Assembly: GCA_017165825.1 (NCBI GenBank)
Contig: CM029367.1
Coordinates: forward strand, 22,898,739 to 22,962,738
Source of the DNA: Hepsetus odoe
Taxonomy: Eukaryota > Chordata > Actinopteri > Characiformes > Hepsetidae
DNA: 64,000 bases
Direction: 5' to 3'
In this document: in pieces, positions 12,595 through 24,319 of the stretch
Numbering within the stretch: position 1 is the first letter of the stretch
How the letters are laid out: the number at the start of each line of letters is the position of its first letter
Notes under the pieces: model-generated
Databases searched by the model: none
Seen by the model: the letters and a program-made list of their open reading frames with translations, nothing else
What the model was told of the DNA's origin: nothing
Translations under genes and position numbers: made by a program

Positions 12595-15500
12595 CACGCT
12601 AGTTTAACTGTTTAATGTTTGAATCGTAAAAGTGGAGGCTGCTTTAAACAGGGCAGTGGATGGTGACCTGTTGCCATTGGAGATGTTGTGTGTGTAACGT
12701 CTGTGATTTTACGATGCCTGTCAGATAAGACATGCAGCAGCTTGCCCCTGTCTACACCCACACACACACACACACCTTCACATACACACATGCCTTCACA
12801 TACACACACCACATACAAAGTCAAGGCTACAAAAGTGAAAAGCATCTTTTCAGAGTAGTAAGTGTGCATTCCTGTTTGTGTGTGTGTTTGTACATGTGTG
12901 TACAGCAACTGAAACACTGTAACCTGGTGAACCTGATTGAAGTGTTCCGGAGGAAGAGGAAGCTACACCTGGTGTTTGAATACTGTGACCACACTGTCCT
13001 AAATGAGCTCGATAGATACCCCAGAGGGTGAGTGCTCCAAACACATTCATACAAGATGCTCTGACAAAATGCTCTGTGAATTTTCCCTTCTTGCACAAAT
13101 GGCCATATTGTTCCTCTGTTGCTGTGGTGGCCAGACACATTTATTGTGGAATGTTTATGGCAGTGTGTTCCCAGAATGCTTTGCTTGGCTGAGTGCATCC
13201 AAATAGCTCAATGCAGTGCCCAGGTGGAGGACTCATAAAAAATAACAAAGAAAAAGCTAGCTTCAGTTTCTAGTGGACTGAACCAACCTTTGTGGTTAAA
13301 GGATGTAGATAAATGCTCACCTGATTTAGTTTCTTATTAAAGTGGATAAAAAGTGTTTATATTTATTATTTTCCTATGAGATGCTTTATGCACATAATCT
13401 TCCCTAGTTTTATAATGTATAGCTGATGCAGCTCTGTGCAACCTCCATTATCACAGAAAAGGGACATGTTTGTTAATGGTGCTATTTTTATTCAAAACAT
13501 TGGAATTCTCTTTTTTGAGACTGTAGGCTGTTAATACAGAACCAGGTCCTCAGAATAAACAGAAATAAACTAGCATTCTTCCTACAAAAGTGTAAAAAAA
13601 ATTTGTTACATTTTAAGGGCACACTTATTAAAACAAATGTATCCAAAATGAAGTGGTTCCATGGAGGAACCAGTTTCTGTTTTCTAAAGAAGTGCTTCTT
13701 AAAGCAGTTCTAAGAGCTTGCCAGATGGTCCGCTAATTATTTGAATGTAAACCTTTCAGTTGATTGTTCTTGAAACTATTTCTAAGGGAAATGTGTGAGT
13801 GTAAAGAACCGATTTAAAACATCAGTAAAAGTAGCATGGTCCACTGTAGATGCTTTGTAGATTCTCATCTTACTAACATTCAAACTTTAATTTATGTTTA
13901 TTCCTAACATTGTTGATAAGCCACTTGGTTTCACTAAATAATTTGTTAACAATGAAAGTATCTGTAGATAATTTAAAGGGAACCATCAATATAAAGTAAA
14001 AAAAATTACTTAGGGTTCTATACTAATTGCACCTTTTCTTAGAACCATTGATTTTAGCCAAGGCCAACTTTGGAACTCATACTTTAAAAAAGAAGTTCAA
14101 TTGGTAGGCTGTTCTGACCTTAAAATGGTTTACAGTGCATGGTGAAGGTTTTCAAACCTTTCAAGTTTTCTGCATTTATCTTATGTTTAAGACTTATAAA
14201 AAAGGGGAATCAGATGCATTCTTTCTCAGCAAAATAATTCACAAGGACAAAGCAAAAAAAAAGTTTTTGGAGTGTTTTGTAAATGTAGTTAAATTTAAAG
14301 AAAATTTACATTTCTTAATTTCATCAATAGTTAAACCCTTAGTTACCCAGTTAAAGCCTTTTGACCCCTTCGACAGTAGTGACAGCCTTAGGTCTTCTCG
14401 AGAACGATCATACAAGTTTGGAACACCTTTCTTTTGAACATGTCTCAACCTTTTCTGGGCAGAATTGTTCATGGTTAACCAATTTTATGGGATCGGTTGG
14501 TCACTCCAGAGATGCTCTTTTGGGTTAATGTTGGGAGGAAGTTGCTTCTCATTGTCTGAAGATGATTGAAATGCTGTTTCAGCAAACTTCCCGCAAGCTG
14601 TCATGTGCCATACAGTGAAGAATGGCTTCTCTCTGGGCAGTCTGGCATAAAGGCCGGATGGTTGCTTTTCTGTAAGGTTCTCCCCTCTTCACAAAGGAAC
14701 TCTGAATATCATTCATAGTGACCTTGGTTATCTGTCTGACAAAGGCCCTTCATCCATCCATGAGTAGTCAGTTTGTCTGTGCAGTCAATACTAGGAAGAT
14801 TTTGGTGGTCCCTAATCTCTTCCATTTCAGCAAGATGGAGGCTACCATCCTCTTGAGCTCTTTAAATGCTGCAGAATTTTTTGTTAATTCTTCCCTAGAT
14901 CTGTGTCTTGATACAGACCTGTCATATAGGTCTACTGACAATTGTCTTGATATTTTCTCTTGTTTTTCACTATAACATAGTCCAATTATGGGACCTTTTT
15001 TGGTGTGTGACTTTGCTTATAATATCCAATGGAATCTGAACCCAAACAAGTTTTAGAGGCATCTCAGGGACCACTGAAAAGAGGAGGGTTAACCAGAGCT
15101 CAGCTCAGCTCTGAATGCTTGTGTACAGTGTTTCAGTCTTTATTTCTTATTTCATTTTTAATTAATAAGCAAACAATCCACAAACCTGATTTTGCCATTT
15201 TAATTGTAAAATTATTGTATGTAGATTGACCTATATCTACCTATGTAGATTTCAAGATGAGTCTAAAACAACAAAATGTCTGAAAATCTCCCATATGTAA
15301 TGTAAATGTTTAGTGATCAGCAGCATTACAAACAAAATGTTGTGTAGTGGAGTGCACAGGCCCATAATCAAAACAGTGCAGGGTTGATATTTCACCAGCT
15401 ACATACACAGAAAAGGCATACAGGCTTGGCTAGTTCTAAGTTAACTTGTGTTCTCTTTTGTATCATTCAAACAGCAAGCAGCTCAATGCTCAAATAATGC

Positions 15501-17349
15501 CCACATAGACTTAACTATATCATTTACAGCTGGAAACACAGGTTTACACACAATCTGACTGTGAATAAAGTCATCGCATTACATGGATTTTTCCACAGCA
15601 AGAAAACAGGAATGCAATCTGGCAAAAACTGACTGCTTGTACACATTCCTTCTGAATTAAAAAGCACCGTGGAACAACAGAATTCCCACAGAATTTTCCT
15701 TTCCTGTAAGATTTAATGTATACACATGGTAAATATATTCGCAGGGCTGAATAGTATTTGTAAACATGTAGCTATCAGATCAGATAAAATCCTAAAAAGG
15801 ATAAAGAAACGGAAGCTTCAGCTTGTTCAGCTCTTTAGACTATCTTGTTTTTGGTGTTGTGTCCACAAGTGCTTCCTACGTTTTTTCCCTTTTCCTTCCC
15901 TTTTATAGCCATTTAATGAAAACCACACTCAAAATCACTGCATTTGTTTTTATACATATATCTGATGGTTTTAATGGCTTTTTCCCTCCATTGTAATAAT
16001 TTGATTTCACCTACCCATGTCTTGAATGTCTGAATGGCTAGTATGTCAAAATTCTCTACTACAGGCGTTTCTTTTATAGAAAACAAATAATTTTGTAGTT
16101 TCTCAGATATTTACCCTACTCTGAAGTCTTAAAGTATTACCAGCTGAGATTCCTTTATTTTATTTTATAAAAGTGAAACAAAGCCTGTACTTTGCACATA
16201 ATTCCACAAGGACAGATTTACAAGGGTTTTTTGAACATTCCCTTGGAATAAACTTTTCATTCCATTGCTTTAGATTATAAATGGCTAGGCAGATATATAA
16301 CTTTTGTGTTCCTTATAGAAAGGCCCTTTTCACTCAATTGGTCTCTTAGCATATTCATTGCATGTCAAACAAATGAAACATGGGGTTATTTTCCCATATG
16401 CTTGATTTTCCTTGTAGCACAGAGAAGAGGGGGGTGAGGGGAGAACGAGGTTGGAGGAGGGGAAAGAAGGAATGGTGCTGATGGCTAGATTTATTTCAGT
16501 CTGTCACAGAACTGATCTATGAGCTTGGGAGTCAACAAACCCACACCCACCCCCAGCAGGCCTCAATAGAGAGGTTTCTATCTCTTTGTCTTACACACAT
16601 AGATCAGGTCACAGTAGTATTTTTGCATTAAATCTAGAGTACAGAAATAAAAGAACGAGATGACACGTGAGAATACTTGACCTGACCTCTTTTTTCCAGC
16701 CAAAGAACTTTTTTATTCAACTATTCTCATCTAAACCACACATGTGTTTTATTATTACAAGTATTCACCTCACCTATTCAGTAAATTTGACTACCAATGT
16801 GCACCCTTAGCTCTATTAGAATAAGACACTCTGGACCAGCAGCACAAGAGTCTAAGGTCACCTTGCTCAAGTGCAAGCGTAATCTAAGGGCCTATAAAGC
16901 CTAATGCATTGGTTCATGGAGCAGCCATGTCTTCTTAAGAGTGATGGAGCTCCAGCCAACATCTTTGTAATGTGTTGGAGTGGCCTTCTGCTCCAATAAT
17001 TTTCTTGAAGCTAAATGCAGTCTGATCCTTACAGCAATGTTCCGATATCTGGTATTGGATTACAGGTCAAGTTCTGGACTACATAGGAAAACCTTATGTG
17101 AAAGGAAAATACAGACCAAGACCAGGCATAATTCTTGACTGAGAAACTGACTCACTGACTCACTTGCTGTTTAAATGTAACCAATGATGTGGCAGTGTTT
17201 TTATATTTAGGGTATGTGTCAGATTTTACAGAATTCTTTACTTTTGCTTCTTCAGAGTTCCAGAGCACCTGGTTAAAAGCATCACTTGGCAAACTCTCCA
17301 GGCTGTTAACTTCTGTCATAAACAAAATGTAAGAGACTTTGTTATTTTA

Positions 17350-17417
<68 letters not shown>

Positions 17418-18702
17418 GTGTCTGCGCACAGATGTGGATGTGAGATTAGAGAACAGTGCTGCAGGTTGTGCAAGGTCTGGTTTCTGTTGCTGATGTTAAT
17501 CTGAACTGCTGTAAAAGTAGGTAAATGCTGCAGATCAGATATCTGGCCCATGTTTCATCCTCAGCATGACACACATGCGCACACCTTCCAAGTTCTATCC
17601 AACTCCACCATCATCATTACATTTGAATTCTGATACTTTGTGCAGCTGTGCCAGAAATAAAGCAAATGTATGTGTTTAAATGTGTATCTAAGCCCATAGC
17701 CAGTGATCATATTTTATGCCATGTTTTTATCCCCCTGTATGTGTTGTGTTTAGTGTATCCACAGAGATGTGAAGCCAGAGAATATACTCATCACCAAACA
17801 TCAGGTCATCAAGCTGTGTGACTTTGGCTTCGCTAGGATCCTCAGTATGTTCAAGTACACAAGAAAACTTTTTGTCAAACAGTTGTTTTATTAGTCATAT
17901 GTATCCAGTGTTTCACAGGTGCTTTTTAATATGATTCTAATATCTTCACTTTGGGAACAAAATAGTATCTTATCAGGAGAGGGAATAAACACTTTAAATG
18001 GCAGTTAATTTAAGACATTTATTTGTCATTTGGGGGTATCTTTTTTAAATTACGAAAAAAAAACATTAATAAGCAGATATGGCACACATATAAAAAGGAC
18101 ACCATCTGTCTCTCCATCTCTGTGTGTTTAGCGGGACCATGTGATTATTATACAGACTACGTGGCTACTAGATGGTACCGAGCTCCTGAGCTCTTGGTGG
18201 GGGACACTCAGTATGGTCCTCCAGTGGACGTGTGGGCAGTGGGCTGTGTGTTTGCTGAGCTGCTCTCTGGTGCTCCCCTGTGGCCTGGAAAATCTGATGT
18301 AGACCAGCTATATCTTATAAGAAAAACACTGGGTGAGATTTAGTCAAGTTGATGTATACAGCATAGCACTACAACAGAGAAAATTTTATTCAGAAAGCAG
18401 GAGAAATCATTCAGTAATGTATTAATGGAGTAATAACATGAGATACTTTGCAAAGATAACACAATAATAAGAATGACTATAAAACAAAGAACACACTACA
18501 GCAAAAGTCCAGTCCTGGGGAGCCCGTGTGCTCCAGTTTGGTGATTTGCCAGGTTAATTGAGTACTTTAAGCAGACAACTGCCTGTGCAAGACACCAGCT
18601 CTCCAGGACTGGAGTTGGTCACCCTGCATCACAGGGTCAATAGTGCACATACTTATATATGTGAGAGTATATGCTATTACTCAGTATACGGTTTCAGTAG
18701 AG

Positions 18703-18739
<37 letters not shown>

Positions 18740-20729
18740 TGTGTTTGCAGGTGATTTGATCCCCAGGCATCAACAGGTGTTTAGCAGTAACCAGTTTTTC
18801 AGTGGGGTGTGTGTTCCAGAACCACAGGAAATGGTGAGTGTATCAGGGAGCCTGTAAGTTAACCAAACCACCAGCTGATTTTGAGTGTTCTACACTGAGC
18901 TAACAGATAACTTGGGCTGCTGTTTAGACAGCGTTTAGTAGAGTAAACATTAATAGAGTCCTGCAGCAGCTCAGGCAAATGTAATTATGCAAGCTAAATC
19001 TGGAACCATAGAAAAGAAGTCTCCTCTGAATCGTTTGATCTTCTGTTTGGTGCTGCCGGTGCTCTGCATGTTTATTCCTTCTGCTGAAAAAGAGTCTCTG
19101 CATGTTTCATATGTTAAAGGAGTCTCTCCAGGATTTTCTCTCTAGTTATTGTGATGTGCTTACCTGTGATTGAGGATTATGGATTTGCTGGTAGCAGAAA
19201 AACCCTACTATGTGTAGACACCATGAAAGTTTGCATCACTGTCTTTGTAGGGTGTTTGTGCTAACTGATCAAAAATCACCAGAAGACACTTTTAAGTGGA
19301 TTGAAAAAGAACAAAACAGGGTTGACATCCTTATACTTGCTCTGCTTTTGGATAATAAGAAAAATAAAGGCCCTTAAAATGTCTTTTTGGCTTATTACAA
19401 TTCATCCATTTAAAAGAATAATTAAGTTTTTAACTGATCTTTTATGTAAAAATCCATGACATCACCTGCCAGACCGTAGCTGTGCTGGTTGAAAACAAAA
19501 CTCATGTTCTTTATCGTCCTGGGAACATTTGGTCTCCCTGAGATGATTTAAATACTTTTTTTTCCTTTGCCAGCACCTTTGGTCTTACCTGTGGCTCATG
19601 AGGGACTGCATGGCATATGGTGTATCATGAATGTGTGACATCACCACAATCCCCTGTGTGTGTGTGAGCAAGAAAAAGAAAACCAAAGGAGACGGTACAG
19701 AGTGATGTCATCTTTATCCCTTGTGTAAATGTGTTTGTGTGTTTATGTGTGTTTTTCTGAGTGCAGGAGCCTTTGGAGCAGAAGTATCCAAACATCTCCT
19801 ACCAGGCACTGAGTCTGATGAGGGTGAGGCCTTTAATTTTTTTTTTTTTTTTTTTTTTAAGTGGCTGATAGACCATATGTATTAACTCTGTGATTGACTG
19901 TAAGTATTTTTTCCTCCCTCTCTCTAACTCTCTCTCTCTCAGGGTTGTTTGTGTATGGACCCTGCTGAGAGGTTAACATGTGAGCAGTTGTTGGAACACC
20001 CATACTTTGACAGTCAACGTGAGGAGACAGAGAGTGCCACTCGGGAGCTGGAAAGAGCGAGGAGACGCGTGCAGCGCCAACCCCGTAAACAACTGCCTCT
20101 GGGAGTGAGTAGTCATGACTGCCTCACCGCAGGGAGGGTGGGAGGATGTCCTCAATCTCATCATTAACAATGCCTTTTAAACGTTTTTAATCATCAGATT
20201 TTTTCTGGATTACAGATGACACATCTGTACAGTGTTTTATTACAAACCTATTCTCCTAAAGCCATTGTATTCACCTATTTGTTGATCAACAACTGTATTT
20301 CAGTTACTGTTACAAAGCTTTTTTCAACCCCTTAAAATGTAAAATCTTACAACTCTCTCTTAAAACTATATATTAGTTTCATAGACTTTACTTAATAATA
20401 ACTCCTTAGGTTTCTTACTGAATACCAAATTCTATCCTGCCAGAGTTTACACAGCTCAAGCCTAGTGGTTTTTGTGGACGATAACTGATCATGTATCAAT
20501 TTATTGATACATGCTTAAAAATAAAAAACATCAAATTATACAGTTCCACGAATCCCATATAAAAACACAACATTTAAAACCTTTAAGTTGAACATTTACT
20601 CAAATGATCTTGTTTCTCTGTCCTCAGTACTTACCTCAGCTGACCAGCAGTAGTGTCTTCCCAGCTGTGGACAACCGGAAATATTACAACAACTTACGCA
20701 AACACAACTACCATTTCCCCAACATTTAA
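11043..20729 (+). CDS. cdkl1: cdkl1, cyclin-dependent kinase-like 1 (complete coding sequence)
   Basis: Nine coding exons: 11043-11210, 12906-13027, 17256-17328, 17754-17844, 18132-18332, 18751-18833, 19767-19823, 19943-20104, 20628-20729; 352 aa, close to human CDKL1 (about 357). It is a CMGC Ser/Thr kinase linked to cilia. Visible motifs: glycine loop GEGSYG 11-16, VAIKK with catalytic Lys33, cyclin-box-like KKIALRE, HRD 124-126, DFG 144-146, activation-loop TDY 159-161, and APE 169-171. The C-terminal tail ends YHFPNI, matching CDKL1 rather than CDKL4, which lacks this tail. The start at 11043 has A at -3 and G at +4 and gives the conserved MEKYEKIGK; an in-frame ATG at 11007 would add 12 residues but has T at -3. 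It follows map4k5 in the same direction and converges on dmac2l. Confidence 0.95.
11891..11948 (+). repeat. (TG)n microsatellite in cdkl1 intron
   Basis: Uninterrupted TG dinucleotides within the first coding intron of cdkl1. Confidence 0.95.
12538..12592 (+). repeat. (TG)n microsatellite with interruptions, cdkl1 intron
   Basis: A TG-rich tract with a few TGCG interruptions lies about 310 bp upstream of the exon at 12906. Confidence 0.9.
14130..14990 (-). mobile_element. Tc1/mariner remnant, internally deleted
   Basis: The sequence matches, on the reverse strand, fish Tc1 elements of the type carrying MGEPSRRT: the plus-strand signatures tctgtaaggttctcccc near 14670, tcttccatttcagcaagatgg near 14820 and agatctgtgtcttgatacag near 14900 belong to the N-terminal helix-turn-helix half, while tggtcactccagagatgctc near 14500 belongs to the 3' half. 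The middle of the transposase is absent, and frames are broken. The leftmost 250 bp are assigned with less confidence. Confidence 0.65.
16815..17110. repeat. Probable interspersed repeat
   Basis: The segment reads like a fish interspersed repeat (a DNA-transposon-derived element), but no terminal repeats or coding remnant could be confirmed. It lies in the cdkl1 intron before the exon at 17256. Confidence 0.3.
17352..17414 (+). repeat. (TA)n microsatellite just after a cdkl1 donor site
   Basis: About 30 TA repeats begin 23 bases after the donor of the exon ending at 17328. Confidence 0.95.
18499..18626. mobile_element. Short hAT-type MITE
   Basis: A 128-bp element has imperfect inverted ends: TCCAGTCCTGGGGAGC on the left and gctctccaggactgga on the right, the standard ends of a widespread non-autonomous hAT family in fish. 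No clear 8-bp target duplication remains. It lies in the cdkl1 intron between the exons ending 18332 and starting 18751. Confidence 0.65.
18706..18738 (+). repeat. (GT)n microsatellite next to a cdkl1 acceptor
   Basis: A GT run ends about 12 bases before the exon that starts at 18751. Confidence 0.9.
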
Positions 20730-21270
20730 CACTTCACACCCTGCTGAGAGGCTGAGAGGTCACATTGTCTCCAGCCTGCCCACTTTATACTCAGACTTTG
20801 TCGTAATGTGCTGCAGCTTCTGTGACAAAAACACACACATTCCACCTCCTTCCATGCTTTGCTTCCCATGCTCAAGAAACCCACCCAAATGACACACTTC
20901 ACTCAGTGTGTCTCAGTAACAGGTGCGTAAAGAGATGATTATCCACGGCTGAACTGCAGCTCTATTGTCAGTCTATGCACTGATTAACATAATGTATCTT
21001 ATTGTCACTGCATATGACTGTTCAGACTGCATCTGCATTCCAAGTGTGCGATTGCATGTGGCAGACAAGGAGCTTTGCTCTGCAAGTAGATACACTGATC
21101 TCAGTGCAACACTGCCTTTCTGATTGCCAAAGTACTGCAAGAGAGTCAGTAAAACTGTATGACCCTGTTTAGTTTGAGATTAATACAACAGTAATTAACT
21201 GTTAGAAAGGAAAGGAAATTTCACCAATTTTCCCAAATTCATCATAATTAAATAATTAAAATGTAAGGAA
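20730..21270 (+). other. cdkl1: cdkl1 3' untranslated region (minimal extent)
   Basis: Sequence after the TAA at 20727-20729. The first plausible signal is ATTAAA at 21248-21253; a canonical AATAAA at 23501-23506 could end a longer form. Neither end is proven. Confidence 0.4.
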
Positions 21271-21407
21271 AATCATTCTGAGTGCTATGATGTGAAATTT
21301 TTTCATTATCAGTAAACTAAATGAGTCAGAAAAGCTCACAGTGGTGATGATAAAAACAAACTTTGTCTCTTTAAAGCCTCTTAAACAGCACCTCTCAAAT
21401 TTTGGTA

Positions 21408-21600
21408 TAAGGCTGGTGGTGGCCCACTGGTAGGATACTCACCTATGGACAAAGAGGTCGCAGGTTTGAATCTCATCTCCAACACTACCACCATTGGGTC
21501 CCTAAGCAAAACCCTTAACCCCAAATTGCCCTGTAATCAGGAATTGGAAGTTGCTCTGGGTAAGACCATCTGCTAAAAGCCATAAATGTAAATGTATACA
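21408..21600 (+). mobile_element. tRNA-derived SINE
   Basis: A box-A-like element (tggcccactggtagg) is followed by a near-consensus B box GGTTTGAATCT at 21463-21473, then a non-tRNA body ending in a short aatgtaaatgta tail. This is the layout of a Pol III SINE. It lies in the cdkl1-dmac2l intergenic stretch. Confidence 0.75.
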
Positions 21601-22019
21601 GAAGACCTGGCACAGTTGCTATGTGCGAACTGGATGGCTATGAATTGTGAGTGGTTGCCATGTACACGGATGAGACACTTTATTTGGTATATTTACATTG
21701 TTTTTACGTTTATTGCATTTATAAGCTCCATTGGCTATTAGGTCAACTTTGAAAGTGAAGTGAAAGTGACTATTCTTGTCATTGCAAGGTCACAGCACAG
21801 CACAGCACACAGTGAACCAGTTTACAGTTGCAGACTAGTTTATATATCATTCCTAATGGTTTGTGAGTGTATTTTCAGATGTAATAATGTTATACCATCA
21901 TTATTTTTAAATACGTAACACTTTTTAAGAAATGGCCAAAGCTGATTTTACTAGACTAACAACATTAATAATCACTAAGTAGATAGTCATGTGAAAAAAT
22001 TAGGTTTAAATTAGGTATG

Positions 22020-22440
22020 AGGTTCTTTTCCTGGAATGCTGTATTTGGTTTACGCCAGACATGTCCTCTGCTCTGGTGTCCAGATAATTCAGTTTTAGAC
22101 TCATCTTCTGGAGACTTCTTTTAGCATCTTGTGGTCTGCTCTTGGGGTGAACTTGCTTGGATGGCCAGACCTGGGCATGTTGGCAGTTGTTTTGGCAACT
22201 GTGGAGGCAGTGGAGACAGTCCTCCACTTGTAGACTATTTTCCAGACAGTGGAATGGCTGACTGCAGATTATTTTGCATCTTTTGAGATCTTTTTAAATC
22301 TCTTACCAGACTTCTTCAGCTGCTACATTCTTCTTTCTGAAGGCCTCAGACAGCTCTTTTGATCTCACCATGGTGTTCACTCTCACCTCAACAGTCAGGA
22401 GCACCAAACTAACTTTCTGAGGTTTAAATCAGGCAAACCT
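22020..22440 (-). mobile_element. Tc1/mariner remnant, N-terminal transposase region
   Basis: The reverse strand begins MVRSKELSEAFRKK near 22371, the typical start of a Tc1 transposase, followed by broken helix-turn-helix sequence with the AT-hook-like Pro-Arg-Ser-Gly (MPRSGHPSK) segment. Stops and frameshifts are present. The rest of the transposase is missing. Confidence 0.75.
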
Positions 22441-23959
22441 CCTTTAAAATGCTGAGTGATGTTCTAATCAAGTGCTACACCTGTATGTGATTTTAATTAA
22501 AAATAAAGGTGGGAGTGTCATCATTTATTCCTCACCAGAAATCACATTTTTATAGAATTACATTTTACATTTTTCACATGTCTGCATGCATCTGTGCTCT
22601 AAAATGGTTATGATATACTTCCTGATGTCAGAAACCTTTTTTAATCAGTTAATAATCAAGAAGTAAATTAAGGCTTTTAAAGGAAAAGGAAAAACATATT
22701 TATTTATCAGCATTACATATGAAAAGACCCATGTACATTTATTGGCCGTTTTTGATAGTTAAGTGAATGGTTTTATTTGCATCTCCTGATTTCAGTCCAA
22801 CCATTATCACTAGTAAGTAGGATCTCCATAATTCAGGATTTTACATCAAAGCACTCAAAACATAATTCTGAACAAGCAAACTATTCAGGAATTTAGCAAA
22901 ATCAGTGAAATTTCCATTTGAGTTTATGTTAATGTAAAAATTGTAGTTTGGAGTTTGCCGATATCTTTTATATGTGTTTATATTATATATAGATTTATAT
23001 TCTATATAATATTTTATGTGTTTATTTTGTTTCACAGTCAGTATCTGTACTTTTGACATCTTTGTGACAGATGGACATACAGGAAAATGGTACCTCTTTT
23101 TTCCCCATATTCACACTTTGAGTCTTCTCAAAATTTGTTTGTGGATTTTGTAGTGAATTGTATTTATGCTGCACTGATTCACACAATTTATTTAATTGTA
23201 GTTTGGTTGACTGAATATTTATATTGGGCTTTAATTCAACTTTTAGCAATGATGTTGTTGCCTCAACAACTGGTGCTAATTATTTTCTAGCCGTTGACTT
23301 GCACTTAATGCCAAACCACTGAGACACAAGCCCATCCCTCGCCACCATCTCCCCCATATTCATTACTCTCTTGCTGACTACACGTCCTGTTCCTCTCTGT
23401 AAGTAAACTTGTTTGATATCTTGAAACTTTTTTAAGAGGATGAACATATTAGCCGAGTATGGATGGGAAAATGACTTACTGTTTTTTGGGGTTTTTTTTC
23501 AATAAAGATCTTTCAGCAATGCAAATATATATTTTGTCCCTTTGTCGTTGGTGTTGGTTAACTGGTAAGCCTTTAAGAAACTGTCATTACTATTCCCAAT
23601 TACATGCAACCTCTCTTGTCTATTGTTAGTCACACAATCCAGCACAATGTACATGATTGTAAGTAAGTACCTTCCATTGTAATTTGAAAGAAATCTATTC
23701 TGTCCACTGCGCAAAACTTCATTCTTTTACAGACAATTATGTGGTACGGTAGGAATATGATAGCAGAAAAGAGGCATACCCATTTATTTACATCAAACTT
23801 AATCCTTTACCAGTGGAAAAAAAATGTGAATACTTAAATGGCTTTCTTTAAACAGGGTACTATAAATGCAGCACACCAAACACTTGATTTTCTTTAAGAA
23901 ATATGCCATGTTTCACACAATAATGTACAGATAAATACAGCAGTATAATGTATACATTT
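22441..23959. other. Intergenic stretch between cdkl1 and dmac2l
   Basis: AT-rich sequence with no credible exon, RNA gene or repeat recognised. It may include a long cdkl1 3' untranslated region up to the AATAAA at 23501-23506. Confidence 0.5.
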
Positions 23960-24319
23960 TGTTTCTTTATTACTACATTTCAGACATTATTTTTCTGGAG
24001 GAACATTCCATCTCACTAGAACCGACACCTTAAGGTCATACTCCCATTTTTGTTCTATCTGTACACTGTCGGGGAAAAAAAAAATACCGTCCTAACTAAT
24101 TCCCCAAGACACAACCAAAATAAATATTGCCTTAGTTAACTAGCTGTACCAAAGCATACTTAATAATACCTTCCTAGAAAAAACAGTCATACCCTACAAG
24201 TTACGCTTTCTGACTGTTTACCAGCCACTGGATTCTGGCATATGAGCTTAAATGGCTTTGTTTTAACTGTGAGGGAACATGTAACTGGTTAAACCTTATA
24301 CTGGGTTGGTTGTTACTGG
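23960..24319 (-). other. dmac2l: dmac2l 3' untranslated region with poly(A) signal
   Basis: Reading the reverse strand from the dmac2l stop codon, the first clear AATAAA is the complement of tttatt near 23965-23970. The transcript end is inferred to lie a few tens of bases beyond. Confidence 0.5.
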
